Source: Hericium rajendrae (Eukaryota; Basidiomycota; Agaricomycetes; Russulales; Hericiaceae). Taken from it: a stretch of 64,000 nt of DNA. Positions 1-12,620 of the stretch are shown piece by piece. The translations under genes and the position numbers were made by a program. The notes under the pieces were generated by a model. That model worked only from the letters and a program-made list of their open reading frames with translations, was not told the DNA's origin and did not search any database. Numbering within the stretch: the first letter of the stretch is position 1; each line of letters starts with the position of its first letter. Location: NCBI GenBank assembly GCA_033439255.1, contig CM065889.1, positions 310,001 to 374,000 on the forward strand, written 5' to 3'.

Positions 1-29
1 GTCGGGCTTTTGGGACGGGGTCGGACCTG

Positions 30-77
30 TTCTGAGACGCTGCATTTCTGAGACGCTGCATTTCTGAGACGCTGCAT
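30..77. repeat. Three perfect tandem copies of a 16-bp unit
   Basis: The unit TTCTGAGACGCTGCAT occurs three times head to tail without a mismatch. It is a small minisatellite at the window edge, so more copies could lie to the left. No function is apparent. Confidence 0.9.
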
Positions 78-421
78 ATGGTTGTTAAAGTGCTTTTTGG
101 TGGTGCGCGTGAGTGCTGGTGAGGTGTATATAGCTTGCTTGTCGCATTGCATGGGTCATTTTGGTCGTGTCACTGCAATACATAGTTTGTAATATATTGG
201 CTTGGATATGGCGGGTTTTTGTGTCGTTGCTGCTTCGATGAGGTGTTGCGCCCATGAATCAGACGCGGGAGGCGCATCTGTGCACCACTTTTGTTCAGCG
301 ATGTAGGGATTCTGTCTGCAGGCTGCTTCATCGAATATAAGTATGAAAAGCAGTTGCTCAGCTTGGGTTGGTCGTGAGGTGATTAAAAAAAATTGTTGTG
401 GGATAGAATACCGATACCATG

Positions 422-512
422 CTGCCCCAGAGAGGCTCGAACTCTCGACCTTCCGATTTAGTGTCACGTGACATTAACAGTCGGACGCTGTAACCAACTC
501 AGCCATGGGGCA
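422..512 (-). tRNA. tRNA-Asn(GTT) with a 17-nt intron
   Basis: Read on the minus strand, the acceptor stem is TGCCCCA paired with TGGGGCA plus discriminator G. The D arm reads GGCTGAGTTGGTTA and the T arm GTTCGAGCCTC. The anticodon stem TCCGA/TCGGA closes a seven-base loop with anticodon GTT at 478-476. A 17-nt insertion follows position 37, the canonical place for a eukaryotic tRNA intron, so the gene is 91 bp instead of 74. The CCA end is not encoded, as expected for a nuclear tRNA gene. The intron core GTCACGTGAC is a perfect palindrome. The cloverleaf was built by eye. Confidence 0.93.
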
Positions 513-1418
513 GATATTTTGTATACTACGGAGATTTTATAAGTAAACCTTTGACGGATTCAACACTGCGAAAGGCGGCACGACGCGACCTGGCGGACTT
601 TCAAATGCCTAGCTGTGGTACGTCCATGTTCCCACGATTTAATTTATCGATTCTGAGGGGAGAAAGCATCGGAATTAATGTGGGTATTATCTCTATCTTT
701 GGAAGATAGAATGGCAGTTAAATGGACTTTGTATATGTCATAGTCGAGTGGAGAGGCAAAAAAAAAAAGGAGGAGTTTGACTGAGTATTGGACAAGGAGT
801 CATGGAACATGTAGAGTAGTCAGACTCGCTCGACACCTTCTCCTGACCAGGGCCCTTCTTTGTAGGTCTCGTAAAAATTCTAGAACATGTTTGAAGCAAT
901 TGAATTGCTGATGCATGAGATTTAAATACGTGTCAATATTGAAGCACATGAGCTTGTGGCAAAGTGATTGTCAAGTTGGGCTCAGTTCAGTTGCACTTCC
1001 TTGACTCAAAAAATGGATCTTTGCATAGCACTGGGAGCTCTCAAAGACCTGTTTCTATATGCACAGAAACTGTGCAAAATATACAGAAAGAAGATATTTA
1101 ACTCTCGTGAAGGTACAATGTAACGAGAAAATAATCTCGTAAACCTATATTCACTACTGAGCCGCGCACAGCGCGGCCGCTCTGGATTTCGTGCATAGTA
1201 GATGACGAAAAGGTAGATCTACTGATTTTTTTGAGTGGAGTCTCTTGAGTAAACCGACGACCAGAAGGCCGCGCTTTGCGTGGCAGAAATTCGAATATCT
1301 TACACCTATGGGAGGCCTGCCCGCAAAGGTTGGTATAGTAACAGTACGTTGGATGTGGAAATGACAAGGACGCTGGGATCAAAGGTGATACATAACCATG
1401 TCTTCCGCCAGAGAAGCC
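513..1418. other. Intergenic, no gene recognised
   Basis: AT-rich sequence with an A-rich tract near 757-769 and no convincing reading frame on either strand. Confidence 0.6.
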
Positions 1419-2185
1419 TCATATGCCGCCTTCAGTGATGATATTGAACCGATGCTCGCACTTCCGATACCGCGCCCAGTCCCCCACGCCCACGCAGCCC
1501 GCACACGGGTCCCGGAGAACGTGGAGCTGCCAGTGCATCGGCAGCCATCCCGAGTCCTCCCAGTCGACGATGCCCGCGAGCTGGCCGTCCTGCACCAGGA
1601 TGTTCTGCGCCCGGAGGTCGATGTGCACCCAGACGACGGGGTCGCGCGTGAGGGGCTCCGTGAGCGACGGCGGGCAGCTCGCGAGGTCGCGGGCGAGCAT
1701 GTCCTGGTAGCAGCGAAGGGTGGAGTCGTAGGGCCCGCCGAGCCGTGCGTGCGGCGTGTGGGGGTCGCAAAGCCCGTGCCCGCTCGCGCTGCGCATTATT
1801 TGGCCCGCGATGGAGGGGGCTGGGGGATGCGCCATAGTTCGCGGAGGATGCCGCTGACGTCCTTCGTGATGAAGGCCATATCCTCCGCTGACAGGTCTGC
1901 CACGTCCGAGAGGCGTTTGCCGGGAAGCTTCGTCATGACCGTATATGTCACGTCGTCGAGGGTGAAGGAGTCGACGAGCTTGGGAATGGGGAGATGGGGA
2001 AGGGAATCGTTCAGGAAACGCAGGGCGTCGCTTTCCGTGCTGACTGTCCTGTTGCTCTTCTTCATGACAAGAGGGATACCAAAACGGAAGAAGGATATGC
2101 GTGGACCCGAATTCGGGATGGGGGTTGTCAGGAGAAGGTACATTTGCAGTTTGGAGCGCCGCATGCGTCTCGTAGAGTTCGGCAT
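1419..2185 (-). CDS. Phosphotransferase-family (APH-like) protein, frame-disrupted
   Basis: This is a protein-kinase-like fold gene of the aminoglycoside phosphotransferase (APH) family, which is very large in Agaricomycetes and mostly of unknown substrate. The upstream part carries the ATP-lobe features: a VMKKS lysine, a following ALRFLND helix, PIPKLVDSF and the hinge YTVMTKLPGKRL. The downstream part has the catalytic loop HIDLRAQNILV and the metal-binding GIVDWEDSGW. The two halves lie in different frames. They meet at about 1815-1830, inside a run of C residues; one added C would restore continuity (IPQPP then SIAGQIM). I place the start at the ATG at 2185, but an upstream exon is possible. 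Whether this is decay or sequence error cannot be told here; the other frame breaks in the window favour error. Confidence 0.7.
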
Positions 2186-2257
2186 AAGTTTGAAAGTCGC
2201 TATCTGAAACGGTATAAGCAGAACGAACCTAGCAAAGCAACAGCCTAAACTCACCAT

Positions 2258-5200
2258 GGTAAAGATGCAAAGCGCTAGTAGTCAGTGGGGGAACAAAGGG
2301 GGACGATGTCCGCGGGCACAAGATTACCAACCCTTTTGGTTTTAACTCCACCGTCGGCGCGAGCCATGGCTTGGCCAGGCTGGCAGACGTGTGCTTGAAG
2401 TTGACGAAGAGTGAAGAAGAAGTTGGACGCAGTGCAAATGCGGCGAATTCCGCGTCGAGAACCGAATATGCACAGGACAAAACTAAGCGAAGCCACTCCA
2501 CCACATCGAAGTGATGTGCAGCAACCGCTAGACATCGTATGTTCATTTTCATGGAAGTTGAGGGCTAAGTCTCGGGCCAGTAAAGTTCCTTTGGCCATCA
2601 AAAGCGTCTGTAAGTTCCAGCGCCCATGGCCAGACGCGTAACGCGCTTTCTTCAGACGCCGTCAGCGCTCTCGTGGTTGCTCCTAGCGTAGTGTCCATGA
2701 CTGGTGATGCGTCAATAGCCCGAAAGAGTTTCAAGATGATCGGTCGGCGATCATGTAGTTGCTAAAGATACACCACCTTAGACCGCAACTGGTAAGCGAG
2801 AGATGATCCAGGGATCGTCCTGGGGATTAGGTCGGGAGATAATTGAGTTACGATAGGTAAAGGAATAGACGCAATAGCATGATGATAGGATGATGATGCT
2901 TCCAGCATCCATTTGTATCTTTGTACCCACAACAATTCGGTTATCTGGACTCTGTAGTGATCTGACATCCACATGAGTAGAGGATCAGGTAATAGGAACT
3001 ACGTTCGGACTTACGCCAGCAAAACCCGCAACGCTAACCTCCACGGGTCGGTATCTTACCTCTCTTGTTTCAGGTCCAATCTACCGTTGAGACACCGGCC
3101 AAAACGTGGAAACAGACATACCTATCATGTTTGAGCGTCAAATGAGATCATCGGTGAAGCTACGACCATCCGCAGATCCTGCAATCGCCTATCTCGAGCG
3201 TCCATGCCGGGAGTGAACTGTCCCCGCGGAGGATTTGAGCGCGAAAATGAAGAGCGCGCAAGTGGAGGAACGCGCTGGGTGCAAAGATGGATCGAACCGT
3301 TTGTGCGAGCAGTTCGCTCTGCGCCAGACGCGGACACTAAAACTTCAGGAGGTATCGGCGAGGCGAGGCGATCGAGGAAAGATGATTCTGGGGTCGGCAA
3401 GAAGGTGAATGGGCGCGGTGTGGATTCCCCTACTCGTGCATACTGCAAATTTGATAATAACTCTCATTACACGTCAGATGGGAGGACATTTACTCAAGAT
3501 AAATCACTGATACAGAATGTAAAACGGCTGTTTTGTGCTTCTATCTTGTATTTGTATTGCTTGATTATTCACCGGACGTTTAGGCGAGAAGAATCACGAT
3601 CTACAGAAGTACTTATGAAAATCATTTTAAAATGGCACATGTATGACGAACCTCCCCAGAGGTCGATCAAAGGAAAGTGGCGATAAAGTCTTCGAACAAA
3701 AGACACGTAAATTCACAGCGTGGGGTCATATGGGGTCATTCTACATCCTCGTCCATACAGTTGAATCTGTCAAGTCTGAAGGCTGCCCTAAGATTCAGCA
3801 CTTGAACGTCGTAAGGAGAAGATCCAAAGGAAAACATCAGACGAGAGGTTTTCCGCACTTCACTACAGAATGGACGAGAGAAGGTGGCGACTCTCGTCGT
3901 TCAACGTACCATCATCTTGCACAATCCACATACTGGTCGGCAAAGATCGAATAAGAGAGGGTGGGTCCCGTATGTGATCACACCTAAATTTTGGGACTTG
4001 CCTTCGAATGCCTGCAGGTCAGAGTGAACGGGGAGGTACGGTAGATTAAAGTCAAGACGTACACTTGATAGCGTGTCCCGCGATACCCCACAATCTATGG
4101 ATTCTCGAGAACGCTAGTGACTCGTAATCAGTTCACAATGAAGTCCGGCGAAGAACGTTCGTTAACTTACCTGTCCTTGTTCACTTCGTCAGCTGGACAT
4201 ACCACAACACCGACCAAAAACCTCACGGAATCCAGTCGCGATCGTCCGAATCAGTCGCTGTCTCGTCCAATAGCACTTGAGTTGTAAGTACTTCTGCCCA
4301 TCGCCCCAATGATCAAGTAAAGCAAACCTGTCTTCGGATCCTGGGATGATATCGCCCTCGCGCCCGGATCTTTCAGGCAGAAAACTACGCCACCCACGTA
4401 GCACTTGTTCCATACAGCAGTTCGATGGTGTCGGTATGGGCAAGAGAGGCACAGCGGAAAAACGTAGGGATTCAATTTCGGAGGCAGTCGCAACGTTAAC
4501 GTGGCGTGGCGGCCGACGCGCGTGCTCGCCTGTCTCGCCTTGATTGGCAACGTCCACGACCAAGCGAATCTTCCACGACGCTTTCTGCTCTTTGCTTCCA
4601 CAGTCCCCTTTCTGCTTAACTGCGATGGTCCAGATGATGGTGTCCTGCTCGGCACGTCTTGGATCCTGGTTTCGGATGCCCGGTCCTGAGGCGAACCTGA
4701 CCGGACCACGATGACCATGCTGTCCTCCAGCCTCCTGGCAGTCAGCTGCCCGTGTTCAGGTCTGCTTACTACCATCCGAGGTATCATGGTATCATGCAAT
4801 TACTATCCGCAGTATGTCTCTACGTTTTCGGTTCTGATAATTGTCAGCTCGCTTTCTGCGCAGACATTCTCTCTCTGATAACGACATCATCGAAACTAGT
4901 GAGGTCATTCAGGCTGATCCATGCAGCATCGAAGCAAGTGTCGCCCAAGCGAAATCTCGACCTCATTCTGCGCTAAAACTCAGCTTCGATGTCATAGTCG
5001 GTCCGAGCCAGCTCGTGATCATCGTAATTGACTGCAGCATGCCCGGACATATAGCGCGAAATGGGTTCCGGTTGGCGCTCAATTTGCATACCTTATGATC
5101 GTAAGAAACCCTCTATCTAATGTCCATGTCAAATCTCACGCCATGTTGTCTATTGTTGCCGGCCAAGGCCCCACAACTTCAGATCTTCTGTTACCCGGAC

Positions 5201-8200
5201 ATTAAGTGTAAGAATAATGATGGGCCCAACGTTAAGCCAAATTCGCCTCCGGATAGCCACCGAAAACCACAGCTGGAGGTCTAGACATGATGCGTCTTCG
5301 TAACCTAACTTAATTTCATCCCGGAACGCGTCCAATCAAACATCTCCGCTAAGCGATTCGCCTATACCGCATTAACGGCATTCCTTGACTTTTCCTAATC
5401 CAGCGCCCGCACTCCTGCACGGATGCGAACGCCTGCGAGCTCAACTGCTCGAACACAAGCATCGGGCTGATGCATGGATACCGACTAAGGCTGGGCCGAC
5501 CGACTCGTCTCGTAACGAGCGACGCGTGATGCACTGAAGCGCCTGCAGGCAACTCGGCCAGTGGACCATCATTGGAACCTGAACCTGCGAGAATGGGCCT
5601 GCAGCCATCAGGCCTCATTGCAGGCCGACTTTCCCTATCACCTGCTAGCGCCGCCCGTGGATCAGTTGCGAAGCCGGGGCGCACGACCACCATGATGCAT
5701 GCGATGACGCTAGACCATGGCGACAAGCACCAGTGACATCTGTGCATCACCCTCGAAGTCATTGGAAGTGTTTGCCTCGCAGATGCGGCGCGCATGGCTA
5801 AGTATATCATTCGATCCGCCTGACTTCCGTCTGTGTGGCGTTACGTCTCTATTGTCCATTATCGGGCTTCTCCATTGTCAAGGTCCTGGGTGTTCGCTTG
5901 TGTTGCCCAGGTATCAGGAATCAGAGAATCTGACGAACCAGGCTTTCGTCTCGCGACGAGCCTCATTCCGAACTAAACCAGTCCCAGGCGTACAGGGCAG
6001 GCGTGCTGCAGGACTCTGCGCTCCGCAGCCCAATGTTGATCCTCAGCTCTGCACGCAGCTGCACGCTCAGGATGGTCAAGAAGACCGGACTCCGATGGCT
6101 TGCGCGTCTTCCCCATGGAGATAGATACCGCTCTGCCTGCTCTGGGCTCGGGCTCGGAATGCAGGCCGTCCCTACGCGACATCGGCCGGAATCGCGCTAC
6201 AGCTCGCCGACGGGCTGACCCATCCTCAATCCGACGGTATTCGCGCGATATCACTCGGGGCGAATGCGGCGCCACATTTCCGACACGGTCCCTGGTTCGC
6301 AACCACAAATCGTTCGGCCTGCACACGGAGTCTCCTCAGCCAGCCCAGAAGCCGAGCTTGCATCTCCCGGCGCATGCGTCATCGCGCAGAGGAAGAGAAG
6401 AGCTCCATCGTTCAGCCTCCTGGACATCGCGAGGCCAACCATCTACTTATGTGCGCGTCTCCTTACAGCCGTTTACAAATCGATAGGCCTTCCCGAGGAA
6501 GTAAAAATAGACCAGCTCGGAAACCACGCCAGTGCGCCCCTCCTGCCGTGCTCCGTTGCCACCGGTTAGCTAGAATTATAATTCATGTCCGACGTGGCTG
6601 GAGCATCCGCGAAAAGGGCCTATGGATTTGTAAACGGCTGAGCTCAATCAAGCAACGTCTTTTCCCCAGAACAGGCGGACATTGCCGCGGGGTGCTGGCC
6701 GAGCCTTGCGCCGCAGGTTTGTGGATATGATGCCTTCGCGCAATGTGCAGGGCAAAAAGATCGGCGCGACGCGTGACGTCAGCTTCAGCTTCGGGCGTCT
6801 GGTCTATATCGTACGACGCGCTGTGGCCAAGACCGGTTCGACCTTCAGCTGACTAGGTGCTCGTCCAGCATGCAGCAGGATGGTCCATCCGCGGCGCACG
6901 GCGAGATGCTGATATGACCAGAGGACGTGCCGTCCATCGACGCGTCACCATCTCGCCATCGGGCCCATTGCAGCTGCCTGCGAGCCGCATCGAGCGCGCC
7001 GTTCCCAGCGCGTGCGCGCTGAATCAGATGCAGGCGCCCACGCTGAATCAGCCACTGGACAGGTCCTCGCCATATTACTGTCATTATCAGTGCGTTGCTC
7101 GTAGCTCAGAGTCAACGCTTGCTAACATCTTGATGGTGCTCGCTCATCGACGCGCTGTCTTTGACTCGGTCATCGATGTGCAAATGGGTCCCGGTCCGTT
7201 GACGCGACGGCGCTGGCTCATCCTCGCTGCGACGAAGGTCAGATGGCCCGCCTCGCGTAGGGACCGGGAGCTTAAGCTTGTGCGCGTCGGGTCAAGGCGG
7301 GTTCACGTCCCCACCTCACTTGCATCTCCGGTCGGCACTTCGGACACACACAGGCCGCGACGCCGCAGTCATGCGCTCGTGAAAACGCGGCGAGCGATGA
7401 GCTCAAGTATCAGCGCAAATGTGTAAGTGTATGTGAGTGCACGGTATGTCGCGGTGCGGGTGGTTGTAGGTCCATGTGTGCGCCACAGCCCCGCGATCGT
7501 GCAGCCTGATCCTGCGCACGCGCAGCAGCCTGGCATCTCCAACTGAGCACTCTCACGACATCCCCCCGCCGTACTCATCTGCGCTGACCATCGCGCGCCG
7601 TCACGACCGCGGCGCGCCCACGCCATAATCTCAATCCATCAAGGTACCCATGTATGCTGCGCGGTGCGGTGCGGTGGGTCCTCGTGCGTGGGATGGGTAA
7701 CCCGTTTACTGCTGCGCAGGTTAACAGGATGGTGCTGTGCAGAGCAGAGTGGGCGTAATGGTGGGATGACGCGCGTCGTCCCGGCTTGTGAACGTTGTGG
7801 TTTGTTGTCGGAGGCACCAGGGCCTGGGACGAGGCACGGTTCGCTGCTGTACAGGACGCTGCTGATAGCGGACCTCGGTGCACGTCGACGTCGAGTGATG
7901 TACACGTTTCCGCATGACGCGTTAGCACCCAATATCCATACGAGTATCCATCGATCAAACGTAGATACGCGCTGCACGCACGTCAGCTCTGATGTATGCG
8001 TCCCTACGGTATCCATTATTGAACGGGCTCCCGACGCGACGATGCACACACGACCAGCAGCTCTGGACGCGATGCGACGCGTACATGCTGAGGATAGACG
8101 CGACTAGCACCGTGTCGCGCGTGCAACCAGAACGAGCAGCACACGTTCGGAGTGGCACTCTGGATCAGGGCCTGAGAGCCTGGACGTGGGCGCTGGAGCT

Positions 8201-9130
8201 GGGCGTTCTGTGTCCACCGCGTTGACGTCGAGACCCACGAACGCCTGTCTTCTGTGTGAGGTCTGCATAGGAGATTAGGGAGTCGAGACCCGTGCCGCAG
8301 ATCCAGAGCGGAAGTCAGTAGCGTCCGGTGCGAGTCGAACCAGGACTGCACACGCAGCCCTCCCGATCCCGCATCCCGCATCCCGCAATCCCGCAATGCC
8401 GCGAGCCCGCCACTCGAGCCAGACCCACCGTAACCCACGCGTGGAGCGCAGACGCCAACAGCCTCTCGCCACGGCGCCAACAGCCTCGCGCACCAGCAGG
8501 CGCGCGACGTCATGCGCGGGCGTAGCGGCCGTGGTGGGACGCGCGGACGTCATCTGTCGATCGTGGCCTATCGCTATCGCATACTTACCTCAGTGGCACT
8601 GAGTATACGTAGCGCACGCCGCTCGGCGCGCGTCCCCGCACCTCGTCGTTCGAGCCGCGGGGAGCCAATCGCCCCCACACGAACCCACTCCAGCTTACGA
8701 TCGGCGTTCGAAGCACAGTCGCGATTCGCACAGCGCGCATATTAGTGGTCCAAATTCCATTCCATTGAATTCCGTGTCATAAAGACAATGCGTAAAACAA
8801 AGCAAGCGCAAAAATGTAATAAGAGCAAAAATGTACGTGCGTGAACAAACGTGAGACGTGTCGTGGACGGGCTTCGTAGCGATGAAGATGAAAACATGCG
8901 ATGCGGATGCGGATGCGGGAGATGAAGCGTGAAGCGAAGCAGCGAAGATAAAGCAGCGACGTAAAAAGCGCGGCAGGCGCGGGCGGCGGCGCGGGTATGG
9001 CATGATGCGGGGCGTGGCGTGGCGTGCGGGCCGGCGCGCGGCACGGCGGCAGCCAGTGGGTCGTAGACAGGATACGATGGGTGTGCCGGCGGCAGGCGGC
9101 GGCGCGGCGAGGCGGTCGGCAAGCCAACGG
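2258..9130. other. Gene-poor stretch without recognisable genes
   Basis: Almost 7 kb with many overlapping open frames on both strands but none with a family signature, consistent codon use or plausible spliced extension. GC content rises towards 7-9 kb, which creates long chance frames. Short unrecognised frames around 3.1-3.5 kb and 4.2-4.8 kb were examined and not accepted as genes. Confidence 0.5.
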
Positions 9131-9923
9131 TCATATGCCGACCTTGCGCTTTATGCGGCGCTGCGCGCGGAAGATGCTGAAGCGCAGGCTGAGCGAGAAC
9201 GCCTGCCAGTGGCGGCGGAAGTTCTGTGTGCATGTCGGACTGCAGGCGGGAGCGAGTCAGCACGGTCTGAGACAAGACACGGCGGGAGAGAGGCACGCAC
9301 GTCCAGTCCTGTGCGTCGTGGTGCATGGGGACGTAGTCCTCCTGTTTGGGCGCCTGCGGCGCGTCGCGCAGCGACTCCTCCTCCTCGGCGAGGGCCCAGG
9401 CGTCGTCGCGCGTGCGGCAGAGCTTGCGGCGCGGGCGCTTCTTCTCGTTGGTGGCGTCGGCGACGGCGGCGGCGGGGGTGTACGAGTAGCTCGCGAAGGA
9501 CGGCGTGGCGTAGCGGCGGCGCTGGGTGCGCGCGCGGCGCGGCGCGAAGTCGTCAAAGGCGGCGTCCTCGTCCGGCGAGGTGTAGAGGTCGTCGTCGTCG
9601 AGGGTGCGCTCCCAGGCGGGGCGGCGCGGGGTGAGCGCGGGGAAGTCGCGGTAGTCTGGGTCGTGCAGGTCGCCGTGGTGGTCGACGTAGGCGGAGACTG
9701 AGGCGGGGGAGGACGAGGTGGAGGCGGAGGTGGAGAGGTAAGAGGGGTCGAGGAGGCGGGAGATGTCGGCGGCGCGTGATGAGGGGGAGTACTTGTGGGT
9801 GGACAGCGTGGGGAGGGTGGATGGGTGGAGGTAGGAATGTGAGGTGCGCCTGGAGGGGGCTGGGGATGTGGCGCGCGAAACACGCAGGGGCATGGGCATG
9901 TCGTACTCAAAGGTAGGGGACAT
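9131..9923 (-). CDS. Uncharacterised 243-residue protein, two exons
   Basis: Exon 1 is 9301-9923 and exon 2 is 9131-9239. The 61-nt intron (9240-9300) starts GTGCGT, has a CTGAC branch point 13 nt before its end and closes with CTGCAG. Splicing gives 243 residues; exon 2 ends with the basic, aromatic tail NFRRHWQAFSLSLRFSIF then RRIKRKVGI and a TGA stop. The first two thirds are rich in Ser, Thr and Pro with an acidic DDDD patch, and look disordered. Without splicing the frame continues through GC-rich sequence to give a longer but implausible product, so the spliced model is preferred. The tail looks like a conserved helical segment, but I do not recognise a family and assign no function. 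Confidence 0.7.
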
Positions 9924-11177
9924 GGTGGTGGATGACTGAGGGAGGAAGGGGAGGTGAGACTGCTGGGCTATAAGGGAATGCGGGTGGCGGATGACTTACC
10001 TCGGAAGGGACGAGGATTAATCAGTGGGCTGAGAGTGTAGGCCAAGGCGGGGAGGAGGGGCAGGGGATGTTTGCGGAGGGATGGGCCGATAAGGAGGCGA
10101 TTTATAGCTCATCGCCCGAGAACGAGAAAGACAGGATGTGGCAGTCGCCAAATCCGGAACACTGTGCTTTCTACGCATGCCCCGCCAACAACCCGGTTCC
10201 ACTCCCCAATCTGGAAACTCCCATTCATTGGCCCCTTCCCCACTGACTCAGCGCCCCCCGTCATCTCCCGGTCCTTCCTCGGATCTCCTCTTTCCAAGGC
10301 GCTCGCCTCCCCGCTCTCCTCGCAGTCGAACTGCTGTTCGACTCCAACATGCCCAATCCAACGACGCTCGACTCGCCACCCTGGCGCTCGCTCGTCATTC
10401 CTGCTGCCATTTCGCACTTCTCCCCCACCTCTCTCCGTCCTCCGCGGCCACACAAGAGCAGCCGGACAAGACAACCCACATGCCGCACAAGAGCCTCGAC
10501 AAGGCAATTATCACAAGCCCACCATTTGCCTCCGCCACCCACCCTCCCAATTGCCTCCGTCCCGATTCGGCATCTCTCCAGCGTCTTGTCTGCTCTTGTC
10601 GCCACACCCACCACCGCCCGGCCTTGTGCGCGTACAAGATCTGAGCACATTTACACAACACTGCACTCGTACAATAGCCACAATAGCCACATATACACGA
10701 GCCACAATGCCACTGTCGTAGTGTCTTGTTTGCTTTGTCTTGCCACGGTGCAGCGCTTGTGCACGCGCACATATGTCTCAATTGGCGCTGGGCACAAAGC
10801 CGCCCGACGCCCTGTGCGCCTGCGCACACAGCCCTGCTCTTGTCGATGGGCATTCGCGCGTGTCCAGGGCCGCCACGCCGCTGCGGCATCACATCAGCGT
10901 CCTTGTCTAATTCCCCACACTGCAGCACGACGATCTAGGATCTGCAGTACCAACAGCGCACGCTATCCTACTGCGACCCGACACGACTCGGCATCGCAGC
11001 TCGCGCATACTGACCTTCGCAAGCGGCAACACGACCCACGAGCCCGCAATCGCCGCGGCGCCTCGCCCGCCGCTGAGACATGAGACACATCCGCCCCGCG
11101 CGTCGGGCAGCGCTGCCGCCGGCTGCCCTCATCGAGAGGGGTCGGCCATCTCGGTCCTCCCTCCCCCTAATATTCCT

Positions 11178-11238
11178 ATTGGCTGGCCTCCTAATTACCC
11201 CATTGGCTGAGGGACCAAGCCTGCAGGGCTCCTATTGG
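11178..11238. promoter_or_regulatory. Cluster of three CCAAT-box (ATTGG) motifs
   Basis: ATTGGCTG occurs at 11178, 11202 and 11234, each in a similar context (TATTGGCTG, CATTGGCTG, TATTGGCTG). ATTGG is the complement of the CCAAT box bound by the Hap/NF-Y complex. The nearest accepted gene starts 1.25 kb away on the minus strand, so the target, if any, is unclear. Confidence 0.35.
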
Positions 11239-11283
11239 CTGCAGGGGCCCGGCATCGCGGCGGGCGATGGGTGCGGTTCTCGG

Positions 11284-11299
11284 ACGCGTCGCGACGCGT
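11284..11299. promoter_or_regulatory. 16-bp palindrome with two ACGCGT boxes
   Basis: ACGCGTCGCGACGCGT is a perfect palindrome holding two MluI-type ACGCGT boxes, the motif bound by the fungal MBF G1/S factor. The identical 16-mer recurs at 28879-28894, upstream of the poly(A) polymerase gene. No gene is evident next to this copy. Confidence 0.35.
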
Positions 11300-11679
11300 C
11301 GATTTATGCAAGGGGTCGTTGTGCGCGTGCTGCTGCATGTTGCATGTGTTTTTTGTGCACTGACCATGGCTCTGACGTCCATCTTCACGGTTTTTGTTTT
11401 CCTTTTCCAACCACACCCCTTTGAATGCAAAGCATACACTGCTCGGTGCTCAGTATCTCCCGTCCAAACGTTAATCATACCCGCGCCCAAGTCTCACCCG
11501 GCACACCTCGAGCCCTGAAAACTTCAGAAAGTGAACCTCAATTTCTGTCTCCACTGCTTGGAAGACAAGACGGGGCCGGTGAATAACGCATCGGTGAAGG
11601 CAGAGTTGACGCTGCCCGGCATGGCGCGTCGAAAATTGAGCTGTCGCAATTTTACGCTGAAGATGCATCCGCCGGCTTC

Positions 11680-12620
11680 CGTGCGCTCCTGGGCTTCCCA
11701 TCATCGAAACTTCGAGCGCGTGGAGGCTGTCGGCCCGTTCGAGGCGCCGGGCGCGTCTGCGAATGACGCTGCACAGAACAGTTACACGGAACGACTGCCT
11801 TTTGTGTAGGTGAGCAGCGGAGGGCGGGTTGTCGGCTTGTCGCGTTCGACGCGTGTCGGTATTGTTGCACGCGCCCACAACCGCCTGCACAGCTCCACGA
11901 CACCATCCAGTTCTCATTGAGGTCAATTCGGCCGCTCGGCCGCTGCTTCCCCGCGCGCTGCTGTAAGGCCTACGGCTTCTGCCCGCTCCCTGCATAAGCT
12001 TCCCATCGTCGAGCGCGTGGACAGCGCGCAGACTTCAGCCCGCGCGGCCCGCCGGCGTCTGTTCGGCGGACTACGAGGCGCCGGGCGCGTTTACGACTGA
12101 CGACACGACGCTGGTGCTTTCGACGCGTATCGACACACCCACAACCACCTACAAGCTGCCTCCACAATTGTCCTCGTCCTCGGGCGCGTCAACTCGGGCG
12201 CGGCCCAGCTCTGCCCGAACAGTGCGTGCGTCCTACGTGTTCTCAAGCTGCTTCTGCCCGGCTCTTGCCTTTCCGCTATCGAGCATGTGAACGACGAGCG
12301 CAGAGTTCAGCCTGCGCGGTCCGCCGGCGTCTGGCAGGCGGATTACGAGGCGCCGGGCGCGTTCACGACTGACGACACGACGCTGGTGCTTTCGACGCGT
12401 ATCGACACACCCACAACCACCCACAAGCTGCCTCCACAATTGTCCTTGCCTTCGGGCGCATCACCTCGGGCGCGGCCCACCCCGCCCGAACAGTGCGTGC
12501 GTTCTCTGCGTTCTCAGGCGGCTTCTGCCCGACCCTTGCCTTCCCGTCGTTGAGCATGTGGACGACGCAGAGTTCAGCCCGCGCGGCCCGCCGGCGTCTG
12601 GCGCGCGCTCGGGCGCTGCA
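11680..12620. repeat. Degenerate tandem repeat, unit about 275 bp, about four copies
   Basis: Equivalent points (GCTTCTGCCCG) recur at 11975, 12250 and 12521, giving periods of 275 and 271 bp. A more diverged unit begins near 11695 (CTTCCCATCATCGAAAC aligns with later CTTCCCATCGTCGAGC). Within each unit, segments such as CGACACACCCACAACCACC and GAGGCGCCGGGCGCG are well conserved. Frames across the units are open on both strands, but substitutions look unconstrained and no protein family is recognised, so this is treated as a non-coding satellite-like array. Confidence 0.8.

Larger units (their letters stand above)
9924..11679. other. Upstream region of the 243-residue gene and GC-rich spacer
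   Basis: No gene is supported. The long plus-strand frame over 10349-11083 is Ser/Pro/Arg/His-rich low complexity and looks like a by-product of base composition. A small repeat (ACAATAGCC twice) lies near 10670, and three CCAAT-type motifs lie at 11178-11238. Confidence 0.5.

Noticed and set aside
3125-3686. Overlapping frames of 107 and 160 codons on opposite strands
   Set aside because: No recognisable motif, no preferred strand and no flanking exons.
8742-9130. C-terminal extension of the unspliced 393-codon frame
   Set aside because: The 61-nt intron with CTGAC branch point and the conserved-looking NFRRHWQAF tail support the spliced 243-residue model instead.
10349-11083. Plus-strand 244-codon frame
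   Set aside because: Thr/Arg/His/Pro-rich low complexity with equally long frames on the opposite strand, as expected in GC-rich non-coding DNA.
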